Below the pieces are notes generated by a model. It was not told the DNA's origin. It worked only from the letters and a program-made list of their open reading frames with translations, and searched no databases. A DNA stretch of 64,000 bases, taken from assembly GCA_963833965.1 (NCBI GenBank), contig CAWHZZ010000001.1:620001-684000 (forward strand), given 5' to 3'. The translations under genes were made by a program, and so were the position numbers. How positions within the stretch are numbered: position 1 is the first letter of the stretch; each line of letters starts with the position of its first letter. Of this stretch, positions 11,017-19,525 are shown piece after piece. Origin of the DNA: CAJCIW01 sp963833965. Lineage in GTDB: Bacteria > Chlamydiota > Chlamydiia > Chlamydiales > Rhabdochlamydiaceae.

Positions 11017-12594
11017 TTATGGGAGGGTGACGGTAGCGACGTTGCTCAAAGAAAACTCACCATTCACTGCAGCAACCCCGTAAGTGGCAGCGCCACTTTG
11101 GACGGCATTATGATCAATGTATTGCGTTACAGTAGCATCGACAGCGGAAACATATTCTGAATTGCGATAAATGAGATATTCAACAATCGTTGGATCCGTA
11201 CTAGCGGTCCAGCTGACGGTATTATAATACTCCGTAAAGACTCCAAAATTGTTCGAACTTTGAGAAACAGAGAGGCTGGTAGGAGGCGCCACAGTCAATT
11301 TTGACCCCGTTGTAGCCTGAACGACCGTGTTCGTTCCATTATAACTTTCCCACGCACATGCGGCTTGGATAGTGCCGCTTAAATATTGGGATGAAATGCT
11401 AGGGTAAGCATTGTCCGATCCTTGGGAAACGATCTGTGGTATTGTCCATCGAAAATTCCTTGGAAGAACTTCCAGCGAGGATTCCGAGGTTTGAATATTG
11501 ACATTGGTCCCGTCAAAAACCATATAAGCTGTGGCTACATCGCCGATCGACGGCACGCTGATAGATCCTTGATAGGAATAAGGGTCTTCGAAATCAAGAG
11601 TAAGAGGACTTTCCCAGGTCTGATTAAACGGAAGAACAGCTGTTTGTAAATTCAGCGTAGATCCGTCAAAAGAGGTCGTCCATTGGGCGAGAACATATCC
11701 ATTTTCATCGACTCCTAACTGAAGGATCAGATTTGCAGGACTAGAAATCCCAGGAGCTGAGAGCTGCGTTGGAATGGCGCTCCAGGCCGATCCTGTCGCG
11801 CTTAAAGAAGCGGCGAGCACCGCAACATTCGCATAGATCGAACCTGCTTGGGTATAGATAAACCAAGCCGCTATGGAATTTCCATGGGCGTCGACCACAA
11901 CTTTGGGATATCCGTGATGCTGCGCAGGAGTGACAGCTAAAATGTTAAGCGGTGACCCCCAACTTCCTCCGACTGATCCTTTTGCAGAGACGACGATATC
12001 CACCCCGCTCACAACGCTGTGCCATACGGCAACAATGCTCCCATTTCCTCCAATATGTACATCGGGGTGGTCTTCAGCGCCATTGGTGGAGAGCTGACTG
12101 ACGAGGCTCCAAGACCCGCCAAATGGTTGTTGAGAGGATTCAATATAACCATTTCTTGTCCAAACCGCAACGGCGTCACCTGTATTATCGACATGTAGTA
12201 CCGGTGAGGAGGCTCCGGTGTTGGAAATGGAAGCTTCGGCGCTCCAACTTCCTCCTGCGGGAAGAGTGGAATATTTGACCACTCCGGTTTCAACCCAAAG
12301 CGCGGTTGCATTGCCGCTGCCATCGATCTTTAGGGAGACAGACGAAGCTCCGGAACTCGATAGAGTGCTGATCGTCCCCCAGCTTCCGCCTGCTGGTTGC
12401 GAGCTGGCTTTGATGACACCATTTTCAATCCACACCGCGGTGGCATTACCGCTTGTATCGACCACGATCTGTGGGTTCGTCGCATTGGCGCCAGGGGTTG
12501 ATATCGTTGCTGCAGGTAAGTTCCAACTAATATCAGCATGGCAAAGAAATTGCACCATTGTCGAAAGACAAATTAGGGTCAGTAACTTTTTCAT
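11017..12594 (-). CDS. secreted beta-propeller / FN3 protein, paralog 3
   Basis: This is a 525-residue secreted protein, nearly identical to paralog 4 (12743-14320) over most of its length and in its upstream DNA, so the two are a recent tandem duplication. It has a signal peptide ending CHA, then propeller repeats (GANATNPQIVVDTSGNATAV type), then a fibronectin III-like domain with EYYNTVSWTASTDPTIVEYL. The last roughly 80 residues are identical to paralog 4. The start at 12594 (MKKLLTLI) is preferred over an upstream ATG at 12612 because it gives a standard signal peptide and matches paralog 2. Function is unknown. Confidence 0.75.
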   Translation of the reverse strand: MKKLLTLICLSTMVQFLCHADISWNLPAATISTPGANATNPQIVVDTSGNATAVWIENGVIKASSQPAGGSWGTISTLSSSGASSVSLKIDGSGNATALWVETGVVKYSTLPAGGSWSAEASISNTGASSPVLHVDNTGDAVAVWTRNGYIESSQQPFGGSWSLVSQLSTNGAEDHPDVHIGGNGSIVAVWHSVVSGVDIVVSAKGSVGGSWGSPLNILAVTPAQHHGYPKVVVDAHGNSIAAWFIYTQAGSIYANVAVLAASLSATGSAWSAIPTQLSAPGISSPANLILQLGVDENGYVLAQWTTSFDGSTLNLQTAVLPFNQTWESPLTLDFEDPYSYQGSISVPSIGDVATAYMVFDGTNVNIQTSESSLEVLPRNFRWTIPQIVSQGSDNAYPSISSQYLSGTIQAACAWESYNGTNTVVQATTGSKLTVAPPTSLSVSQSSNNFGVFTEYYNTVSWTASTDPTIVEYLIYRNSEYVSAVDATVTQYIDHNAVQSGAATYGVAAVNGEFSLSNVATVTLP

Positions 12595-12742
12595 ATTTAC
12601 CGAATTTTTCATGCCTGAAGTTTTTGTTACAAATCAAGCCCACCCTCCAGGACATTCAGAGAGCTTGGTTTTTTTTCCAACTTTTTGCAAAGCCAGAAAA
12701 GACATATTTTGAATCCAAGTAATCATTATAGGCAATCTTTTT

Positions 12743-14320
12743 TTATGGGAGGGTGACGGTAGCGACGTTGCTCAAAGAAAACTCACCATTCACTGCAGCA
12801 ACCCCGTAAGTGGCAGCGCCACTTTGGACGGCATTATGATCAATGTATTGCGTTACAGTAGCATCGACAGCGGAAACATATTCTGAATTGCGATAAATGA
12901 GATATTCTACAATCGTTGGATCAGTGCTCGCAGTCCAACTGACCGTATTATAATACTCCGTAAAGACTCCAAAATTGTTCGAACTTTGAGCAACAGAGAG
13001 GCTGGTAGGAGGCGCCACATTCAACTTTGAACCTGTTGTAGCCTGAATGACCGTGTTCGTTCCATTATAACTTTCCCACGCACATGCGGCTTGGATGGTG
13101 CCGCTTAAATATTGGGATGAAATGCAAGGGTAAGCATTGTCCGATCCTTGGGAAACGATCTGTGGTACTGTCCATCGAAAATCTCTTGGGAGAACTTCCA
13201 GCGAGGATTCCGAGGTTTGAATATTGATATTGGTCCCGTCAAAAAGCATAAAAGCTGTGGCTGCATCGCCGATCGACGTCACGCTGATGGATCCTTGATA
13301 GGAATAAGGATCTGCCAAATCAAGACTAAGAGGATTTCCCCAGGTTTGATTAAATGGAAGAACAGCTGTTTGTAAATTCAGCGTAGATCCGTCAAAAGAG
13401 GTCGTCCATTGGGCGATAATATATCCATTTTCATCGACTCCTAACTTAATCATCAGATTCGCAGGATTAAAAATCCCAGAAGTTGAGAGCTGTGTTGGAA
13501 TGGCGCTCCAGGCTGATCCTGTGGCGCTTAAAAAAGCGGAGAGCACCGCAACATTCGCATAGACCGAACCTGCTTGGGTATAGGAAAACCAAGCCGCTGT
13601 GGCATTACCATTGGCGTCGACCACGACGTGCGGGTAATTGTACATTTCCGTAGATGAGACTGTCACGATATTTAACGACTGGCCCCAGGCTCCTGAGACA
13701 GATCCTTTCGCAGAGACAACAATATTTGCCCCGCTCACAACGCTGTGCCATACGGCAACAATTGCCCCATTCGCTCCGATGTATACATCGGGGTGGTCTT
13801 CAGCGCCATTGGTGGAGAGCTGACTGACGAGCGTCCAAAGCAGACCAAGCGGTCTTTGAGAGGACTCGATATAACCATTTCTTGTCCAAACAGCAACAGC
13901 ATTACCTGTATTATCGACATAAAGTGCTGGTGCGGAAGCACCGGTGTTGGAGATGGCAGCTTCGAGGGTCCAAATTCCTCCTAGGACAAGAGTGGAATAG
14001 TAGATCACTCCATTTTGGACCCAAAGCGCGGTTGCATTGCCGCTGCCATCGATCTTTAGACGGACAGACGAAGCTCCGGAACTCGACAGAGTGTGGATCG
14101 TTCCCCAGCTTCCGCCTGCTGGCTGCGAACTAGCTTTGATGACACCATTTTCAATCCACGCCGCGGTGGCATTACCGCTTATATCGACCACGATCTGTGG
14201 GCTGGTCGCATTGGCCCCAGGGGTTGATATCGTTGTTCCAGGTAAGTTCCAACTAATATCAGCATGGCAAAGAAATTGCACCATCGTCGAAAGACAAATT
14301 AGGGCCAGTAACTTTTTCAT
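12743..14320 (-). CDS. secreted beta-propeller / FN3 protein, paralog 4
   Basis: This is the first gene of the four-paralog cluster in transcription order and a near-copy of the 11017-12594 gene. The differences are concentrated in the middle repeats (for example YYSTLVLGGIWTLEAAISNT here against KYSTLPAGGSWSAEASISNT), while both ends are almost unchanged. That pattern suggests gene conversion at the ends or diversifying change in the propeller. It has a signal peptide, about eight propeller-like repeats and a C-terminal fibronectin III-like domain. The start at 14320 is chosen as for paralog 3. Confidence 0.75.
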   Translation of the reverse strand: MKKLLALICLSTMVQFLCHADISWNLPGTTISTPGANATSPQIVVDISGNATAAWIENGVIKASSQPAGGSWGTIHTLSSSGASSVRLKIDGSGNATALWVQNGVIYYSTLVLGGIWTLEAAISNTGASAPALYVDNTGNAVAVWTRNGYIESSQRPLGLLWTLVSQLSTNGAEDHPDVYIGANGAIVAVWHSVVSGANIVVSAKGSVSGAWGQSLNIVTVSSTEMYNYPHVVVDANGNATAAWFSYTQAGSVYANVAVLSAFLSATGSAWSAIPTQLSTSGIFNPANLMIKLGVDENGYIIAQWTTSFDGSTLNLQTAVLPFNQTWGNPLSLDLADPYSYQGSISVTSIGDAATAFMLFDGTNINIQTSESSLEVLPRDFRWTVPQIVSQGSDNAYPCISSQYLSGTIQAACAWESYNGTNTVIQATTGSKLNVAPPTSLSVAQSSNNFGVFTEYYNTVSWTASTDPTIVEYLIYRNSEYVSAVDATVTQYIDHNAVQSGAATYGVAAVNGEFSLSNVATVTLP

Positions 14321-14498
14321 ATTTACCGAATTTTTCATGCCTGAAGTTTTTGTTACAAATCAAGCCCACCCCCAGGACATTCAGAGAGCTTGGTTCTGTC
14401 AGAAAAGACATATTTTGAATCCAAGCAATCATTATAGGCAACTATGTTTTGTGAACCCAGGCCACAGGGCCGGGTTTCTGCGATAGATGAAAAAGAAA

Positions 14499-15932
14499 TT
14501 AGAAATCCAATTTTAGGGTCAAACGGAGGCCTTCTAGATATAGATTCCCTTCAGGGCTCGCTGTCCATCCAGCATCGTTATTCCATCTCATCATGTTTTG
14601 GTTCCACCAGATTTGAGAGTCATATCCGACTTCGAGGTTTAAAAATGTTCGCCGGGAGACTCTAAAATGGGAATTCAGGCCTAAATAGAATTCTAGCTCG
14701 CCCCTTAGCGTATCGAGATGACTTGAGATCCCGGCGAACACTGTGGGATCAGTAGGTGAACGAGCACGGAGATGTAAATCATAATGGGTATAAAGAAGAT
14801 CTGCGGCTACCGTTCCAACAATGCCAAAACCCCTAAAGAGTCGCCAATCCATATTTACTCCCACTCTTGGACCAACCCCCCATGAATCGCTCTTGTGGAG
14901 CATTTTAAGTTTATTCACTGGCGAAACCAGCAGAAAGCGTGCTTTGAGTTCTTGGTCTATCTCAGCTCCGGCAAGCCCAAAGTGGGGTTTCAACATTAGA
15001 CGGCGACCAAAATAACATTTTCTCCCCGCCTCGAAGTTAAGGACATTCATTCTTAACTCCCATTTTGCTTTGAGATGGGTAGAGCTGTTGTCGATCACGA
15101 CTCCGGGTTGGATCCATCTTCCAAAAAGAAAGCCATTTTTCGATACAGAGACAGAACGTGAAGAATCGAAATCAAAATAGGTGTAATCGGCAAATATCCC
15201 CCAGTTTCTACGAGCAAGTTCGAATCCTATTTTAAATCCCGGTTTATATTCTGGATGAATCTCAATGCGTTCTGCATGTTTCCAGCTCGCCCCGCCCACG
15301 TCAGTAGGACATTCAAATTCGCAACAATGTTCGGTCTTAAGAGCGATATCCATGAAACTTTGTCTTGGGCGCCAGTAGATCAGGCTGCCCCAGAAAGAAA
15401 TTCCTTCCACTTTATCAAAGTAGGAACTGCGATGACGGGTTTCAGGAGTTGGAGGTGCCGAAGGGGGGTTGATGACAATAGGTTCTATAAAAAAAGTGGG
15501 GGGGGGAGGATTCCATCCCGTTTCAACCGGCTCAGGATTTCTTGAAAAAACGGCAGGAGGTTCTAATTTTTCTTCATTCGATGCAGGATTGATAAATAAT
15601 AAAACAGGTGAATTTAATTCTGCGCTATACTGATCAAGTTCTATAAAAAAAGTGGAGGGGGGAGGATTCCATCCCGTTTCAACCAGCTCAGGATTTCTTG
15701 AAAAAACAGCAGGAGGTTCTAATTCTTCTTCATTCGATGCAGGATTGATAAATAATAAAGCAGGTGAATTTAATTCTGCGTTATACTGATCAGGTTCGAT
15801 AAATAAAGAAAAATGGGGATTAGATTTTTCATCAAATTCAAATGAACGATTTCTTAAAAGCACATAGAAAATAGCAAAACTGATAAGTGATATGAAGAAA
15901 ATGTTAAACAAAATTAATTTTGTCTGGCGCAT
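14499..15932 (-). CDS. MOMP-like (Lpg1974-type) outer membrane porin
   Basis: This is a predicted beta-barrel outer membrane protein of the Legionella MOMP-like family (477 residues). The barrel begins near residue 165 (ISFWGSLIYWRPRQSFMDI) and ends in Phe (LTLKLDF), as expected for BAM-dependent insertion. Typical family strands are GFKIGFELARRNWGIFADYT and GPRVGVNMDWRLFRGFG. The N-terminus is one hydrophobic segment (residues 5-26), then a Pro-rich stretch containing two tandem 52-residue units (LELN-type, each with FINPASNEE and NPE-VETGWNPPP). That repeated stretch is not part of the usual barrel and could be a periplasmic or surface spacer. A shorter paralog of the barrel lies at 36586-37539. 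Confidence 0.7.
   Translation of the reverse strand: MRQTKLILFNIFFISLISFAIFYVLLRNRSFEFDEKSNPHFSLFIEPDQYNAELNSPALLFINPASNEEELEPPAVFSRNPELVETGWNPPPSTFFIELDQYSAELNSPVLLFINPASNEEKLEPPAVFSRNPEPVETGWNPPPPTFFIEPIVINPPSAPPTPETRHRSSYFDKVEGISFWGSLIYWRPRQSFMDIALKTEHCCEFECPTDVGGASWKHAERIEIHPEYKPGFKIGFELARRNWGIFADYTYFDFDSSRSVSVSKNGFLFGRWIQPGVVIDNSSTHLKAKWELRMNVLNFEAGRKCYFGRRLMLKPHFGLAGAEIDQELKARFLLVSPVNKLKMLHKSDSWGVGPRVGVNMDWRLFRGFGIVGTVAADLLYTHYDLHLRARSPTDPTVFAGISSHLDTLRGELEFYLGLNSHFRVSRRTFLNLEVGYDSQIWWNQNMMRWNNDAGWTASPEGNLYLEGLRLTLKLDF
15482..15793 (-). repeat. 156-bp tandem duplication in porin gene
   Basis: Two in-frame 156-bp units (from 15482 and from 15638) encode the 52-residue repeats ahead of the barrel. 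They differ at a few positions, including a G-run of different length and composition (GGGGGGGGG against GGAGGGGGG), which is a likely slippage site. Confidence 0.75.
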
Positions 15933-16091
15933 CTATTTCCCCTCAATAATGCTAAGGGAAGGGAAATACTTAGCCTTATTGACTTAAGTTATTTTTATAT
16001 GTTTTGTTAGAGAAAGTACAATAAAAATGCAGCATTTTTAAATTTTTTTTTAATGAAAGGCGGCCTTTCAACATAACCTATTCATTTTCAA

Positions 16092-17528
16092 TCAGTAGGA
16101 AAGGGAAGGGCGCAGAAGCAATATTACTTCTTTGAGAGCTTCGACGAAGATGTCGATTTCTTCGAACGTGTTGTAAACCCCGAAGGAGGCACGCGTCATG
16201 GAGGAGAGGTTGAAACATTTAAGAGTCGGCTGAGCGCAAAGCTGTCCTGTGCGGACTGCGATGCCGCGAATATCGAGCAGCGTTCCAATGTCTAAAGGAT
16301 GAAGATCATCCATCACGAAACTGATGATCGCGCCTTTTTTTGGCGCGGTTCCGATGATGCGAAGTCCCTTAATTTCGTTTAAGCGCTTCGTCGCATAAGC
16401 GAGAAGGTCCTGTTCCCATGCGGCAATATTGCTCAGGCCAATCGATTCGATAAATTGGATCGCCTCGCCAAGCCCGAGGACCTCAGCAATCATTGGTGTT
16501 CCCGCCTCGAATCGCATCGGCGGATGTTGGAAGCTCGAAAACTGAAGAGTGACCTCGTCGATCATATCCCCTCCGCCCTGATAGGGAGGCATTTTTTCAA
16601 GCAAGGCGCGTTTGCCGTACAGCACGCCAACTCCCGTTGGGCCATAAGCTTTATGCCCAGAAAAAACAAAAAAATCGGCTTTCATTGCCTGCACATCGAC
16701 GGGCATGTGGCCTGCGCTTTGCGCCCCGTCGACCAAGACCTTCGCTCCGCGTGCATGAGCGGACTGGATGATCTCTTCGACGGGATTGAGCGTCCCCGTT
16801 GCATTGGCAATGTGCGCAACGCTGACAAGTTTCGTGCGGCTACTCAGCATCTGTTCAAAGGCTTCAAAAATCAACTCGCCACGGTCGTTGATAGGGACGG
16901 CTTTGAGATGGGCCCCTCTTTCCTGGCAGATCATTTGCCAAGGGACGATGTTCGAATGATGCTCCATCGCTGTAATGATGACCTCATCGCCCGGCTGCAA
17001 AAATGCTCTGCCAAAAGAAGAAGCGACAAGATTGATCGCATCGGTCGTCCCTCGCGTGAAAATGATCTCCTCTTCAAAAGCTGCGTTTAAAAACCCCTTG
17101 AGTTTTTGCCGGACTTCATTGTATCGCGCTGTCGCTTGGCTGGCGAAATCGTAAATGGAGCGATGGACAGTTCCATACTGTTCCGAATAAAAATGGTTCA
17201 TCGTATCGATGACCCGCTTTGGCTTTTGGGCAGTCGCAGCTGTGTCGAAATAAATGAACGGCTTCCCATGCATCATCTGGTGAAGCATCGGAAATTCTTG
17301 GCGGACTTTTCGAATGTTTTTATACACCTCGCGATTCAAAACCTGGCCACTGGCTTCGTCGGCATCTTCATTCTTGCACAGCCCCTGCTCCGCTTGCAAA
17401 AAAGCGATTCTACGCTCTTCTGCAAGTGTCCGCAGAGCCAACGGCTGCGCCTGCTGCAAATCTGAAGCACCACCATTGCCATTGGCTAAGTTTTGAATCT
17501 CTCTGTGTATATCGTTCACGCTGAACAC
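16092..17528 (-). CDS. sufS: cysteine desulfurase SufS with MITE-derived N-terminal insert
   Basis: This is a PLP-dependent cysteine desulfurase that takes sulfur from L-cysteine for Fe-S cluster assembly with SufBCD. The core shows AATAQKPKRVIDTM, the PLP lysine region (FVFSGHKAYGPTG) and the catalytic Cys loop (VRTGQLCAQP). The protein is 478 residues against about 406 for E. coli SufS. The excess lies at residues 6-68, encoded by a 189-bp palindromic element at 17321-17511. Removing it restores an N-terminus reading MFSVND-KNIRKVRQEFPML, close to typical SufS. It is last in the sufBCDS operon and overlaps the sufD end by 13 bp. The insert seems tolerated because it lies before the folded domain. 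Confidence 0.9.
   Translation of the reverse strand: MFSVNDIHREIQNLANGNGGASDLQQAQPLALRTLAEERRIAFLQAEQGLCKNEDADEASGQVLNREVYKNIRKVRQEFPMLHQMMHGKPFIYFDTAATAQKPKRVIDTMNHFYSEQYGTVHRSIYDFASQATARYNEVRQKLKGFLNAAFEEEIIFTRGTTDAINLVASSFGRAFLQPGDEVIITAMEHHSNIVPWQMICQERGAHLKAVPINDRGELIFEAFEQMLSSRTKLVSVAHIANATGTLNPVEEIIQSAHARGAKVLVDGAQSAGHMPVDVQAMKADFFVFSGHKAYGPTGVGVLYGKRALLEKMPPYQGGGDMIDEVTLQFSSFQHPPMRFEAGTPMIAEVLGLGEAIQFIESIGLSNIAAWEQDLLAYATKRLNEIKGLRIIGTAPKKGAIISFVMDDLHPLDIGTLLDIRGIAVRTGQLCAQPTLKCFNLSSMTRASFGVYNTFEEIDIFVEALKEVILLLRPSLSY
17321..17511. mobile_element. MITE-like element, family D copy 1, inside sufS
   Basis: This is a 191-bp segment bounded by TATACAC and GTGTATA. It has long imperfect terminal inverted repeats (left end TATACACCTCGCGATTCAAA, right end the complement of TATACACAGAGAGATTCAAA). 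A second copy at 32644-32817 has the same ends and much of the interior. Subtracting one TA target duplication leaves 189 bp, exactly 63 codons, so sufS stays in frame. It has no coding capacity of its own. Confidence 0.8.
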
Positions 17529-18773
17529 CCCGCTTGCGCCAAAATTTTCTTCAAAAGGGAATCATAAGGAATCGAAGCGATCATTTCACGACAAAAACCG
17601 CCGACCAAAAGGCGCTGAGCTGCTTGTGGTTCAATCCCGCGGGTATTTAAATAGAAGAGCTGGTCCTTGTCCAATTGTGAGACCGTGGCGCCGTGAGAGG
17701 CTTTGACATCGTCAGCGAAGACTTCCAAATTCGGTTTGCTGTTCGCAACAGCCCCCTGACTTAAAATTAAATTCTTATTGAGCTGATAAGCTTGTGTCTT
17801 CTGCGCCTCTTTGCGAACGAGGATTTTGCCCTCGAAACTCGATTGGCTCGCATCGCTCAAAACACTCTTGAAAAGCTGCATAGAACGCGTCAATGGCGCT
17901 TCATGTTCCACAACAGCGTGAATGTGGGCCGTGCGGTTTTCGCTCAGCACCCATAATCCATTCAGGTCGGCTTCGGCTTCTTCGCCTTTCAGCACTACGC
18001 GATAACTCTGACGCACCGCTTTCGCTCCAACGGTAAAGTGGAACGTGCGCAGCCGCGCCTTCTTTTTTAGAGAAGCGCGCAGCGACTGCATGCCCCAAGA
18101 ATGGTGCGGAACAACACCTGCACACATAAAATGCAGATTCGCCTCTTCCTCCAAAGTCATCTCTATCGCGGGAACAAACAGTTGCGGCGCTCCAACTCCA
18201 AAGGACGTCGCAATGCAGTCCATCTTGCTTTCTGCTCCGAGAACAAGGTGCAGCCGCGGGCACGAAACGCAAGGAGTGTCCGCCGTAAAAAGATAAAGAA
18301 TTTGCACAGGGGCCTCCAAGTGCACCCCAGGAGGCAGATAAAAAAAGACGTCCCTTTTCATGAAGACTTAAGTTGAGCAAGGCGAACGGATCGTTTTCCT
18401 CTTTCAGGCTGCGCGTCAGATGCTGCTGCAAGAAGCTCGCGTGAGAGCGCATCGCGTCCTCTAAAGGCAATAGAACGACCTGCTTTGGCAGGACAGAAAG
18501 ATTGGCAGAAAAGCGACCATTGATAAAAACAATATGAGAATATTCGCACTCCGGAAGAATAGCCTCCTTAAAATTCGGCTTTTCTCCATCTGCCATTCCA
18601 AATGTCGATTTATAGAGGTCCCTTAACGGCACATACCGGAAGGCTTCGTGCGACTTTGTAGGAAGACCGAGCTCGCCGAGTCTCTTCCACCCTTTTTCCT
18701 TAAATCCATGCAGCGGCCCTTCTGTCGGCAAAAAAAGCGAATGGAGATGAGTTAAAAATTCTTGCTCGACCAT
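17516..18773 (-). CDS. sufD: Fe-S assembly protein SufD (apparent frameshift)
   Basis: SufD is the scaffold partner of SufB and SufC in the SufBC2D complex. The N-terminal part (MVEQEFLTHLHSLF to about residue 142, SLHEKGR) and the remainder (FYLPPGVHLEAPVQI to the C-terminus ILAQAGCSA) lie in different frames. They join if one A is removed from the A7 run at 18340-18346, giving 418 residues, a normal SufD length. The C-terminal beta-helix signature (DDVKASHGATVSQLD, QLFYLNTRGI) is intact. As written the gene is broken, which is surprising in an otherwise intact suf operon. A sequencing error in the homopolymer is the simplest reading. It starts 2 bp past sufC. Confidence 0.85.
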
Positions 18774-18774
18774 A

Positions 18775-19518
18775 TTAATTCTTCACCAGCCAATCGTAAC
18801 CCTTTTCTTCCAAGGCCAGAGCCAGTTCAGGCCCCCCTGACTGCACAATGGCGCCATCGATCACCACGTGCACAAAGTCGGGGCGGATGTAATCGAGCAG
18901 CCTTTGATAATGCGTGATCAATAAAAGAGAGTTTTCTGGACCCATCAAAGAGTTGACACCCTTTGCCACGATGCGCATCGCATCGATGTCGAGCCCTGAG
19001 TCTGTTTCATCCAAAATCGCAAGCTTCGGCGCGAGAACGGCCATCTGGAGAATTTCGTTGCGTTTCTTTTCTCCCCCAGAAAAACCCTCATTGAGATTGC
19101 GCTGCTTAAACTCGCTTTTCACATCGACAAGCGCCATTTTTTCATCGAGAATCTTTAAAAACGCTTCCTCTGTCATCACCGCCAGCCCATGCGCCTTGCG
19201 CTTGGCATTGTAGGCCGCATGCAAAAACTGCACATTGGAAATGCCGGGAATTTCAACAGGGTATTGAAAGCTCATGAAAAGGCCAAGATGCGCCCTTTCC
19301 TCCGGACTCATTTCAAGAATATTCTGATCCTCAAATCGAATGGCCCCACCGACCACTTCATAGGCGGGATCGCCAGCAAGGACCTTGGCGAGCGTCGATT
19401 TGCCCGCGCCATTGGGACCCATCAATGCATGGATCTCCCCTTTGCCGACTTTTAAGTTCAATCCCTTGATGATCGGTTTTTCCTCAACAGCTACCTGTAA
19501 ATCTTCAATCTCTAACAT
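18775..19518 (-). CDS. sufC: Fe-S assembly ATPase SufC
   Basis: This is the cytosolic ABC-type ATPase that drives Fe-S cluster assembly on SufB/SufD. At 247 residues it has the family's length. Walker A is GPNGAGKST (residues 34-42), the signature region is NEGFSGGEKKRNEI with the SufC-type insert, and Walker B is LAILDETDSGLDIDA. The H-loop follows in LLLITHYQRLL. It sits between sufB (7-bp gap) and sufD (1-bp gap), so translation is probably coupled. Confidence 0.95.
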   Translation of the reverse strand: MLEIEDLQVAVEEKPIIKGLNLKVGKGEIHALMGPNGAGKSTLAKVLAGDPAYEVVGGAIRFEDQNILEMSPEERAHLGLFMSFQYPVEIPGISNVQFLHAAYNAKRKAHGLAVMTEEAFLKILDEKMALVDVKSEFKQRNLNEGFSGGEKKRNEILQMAVLAPKLAILDETDSGLDIDAMRIVAKGVNSLMGPENSLLLITHYQRLLDYIRPDFVHVVIDGAIVQSGGPELALALEEKGYDWLVKN

Positions 19519-19525
19519 GATATGT

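Noticed and set aside
16053..16075. Hairpin GAAAGG-CGG-CCTTTC past sufS considered as a terminator
   Set aside because: The T-run is on the wrong side for the minus-strand operon.
17321..17511. SufS N-terminal extension considered as an encapsulin-type targeting tail
   Set aside because: The inverted repeats, TA ends and second genomic copy explain it better, and no encapsulin gene is nearby.
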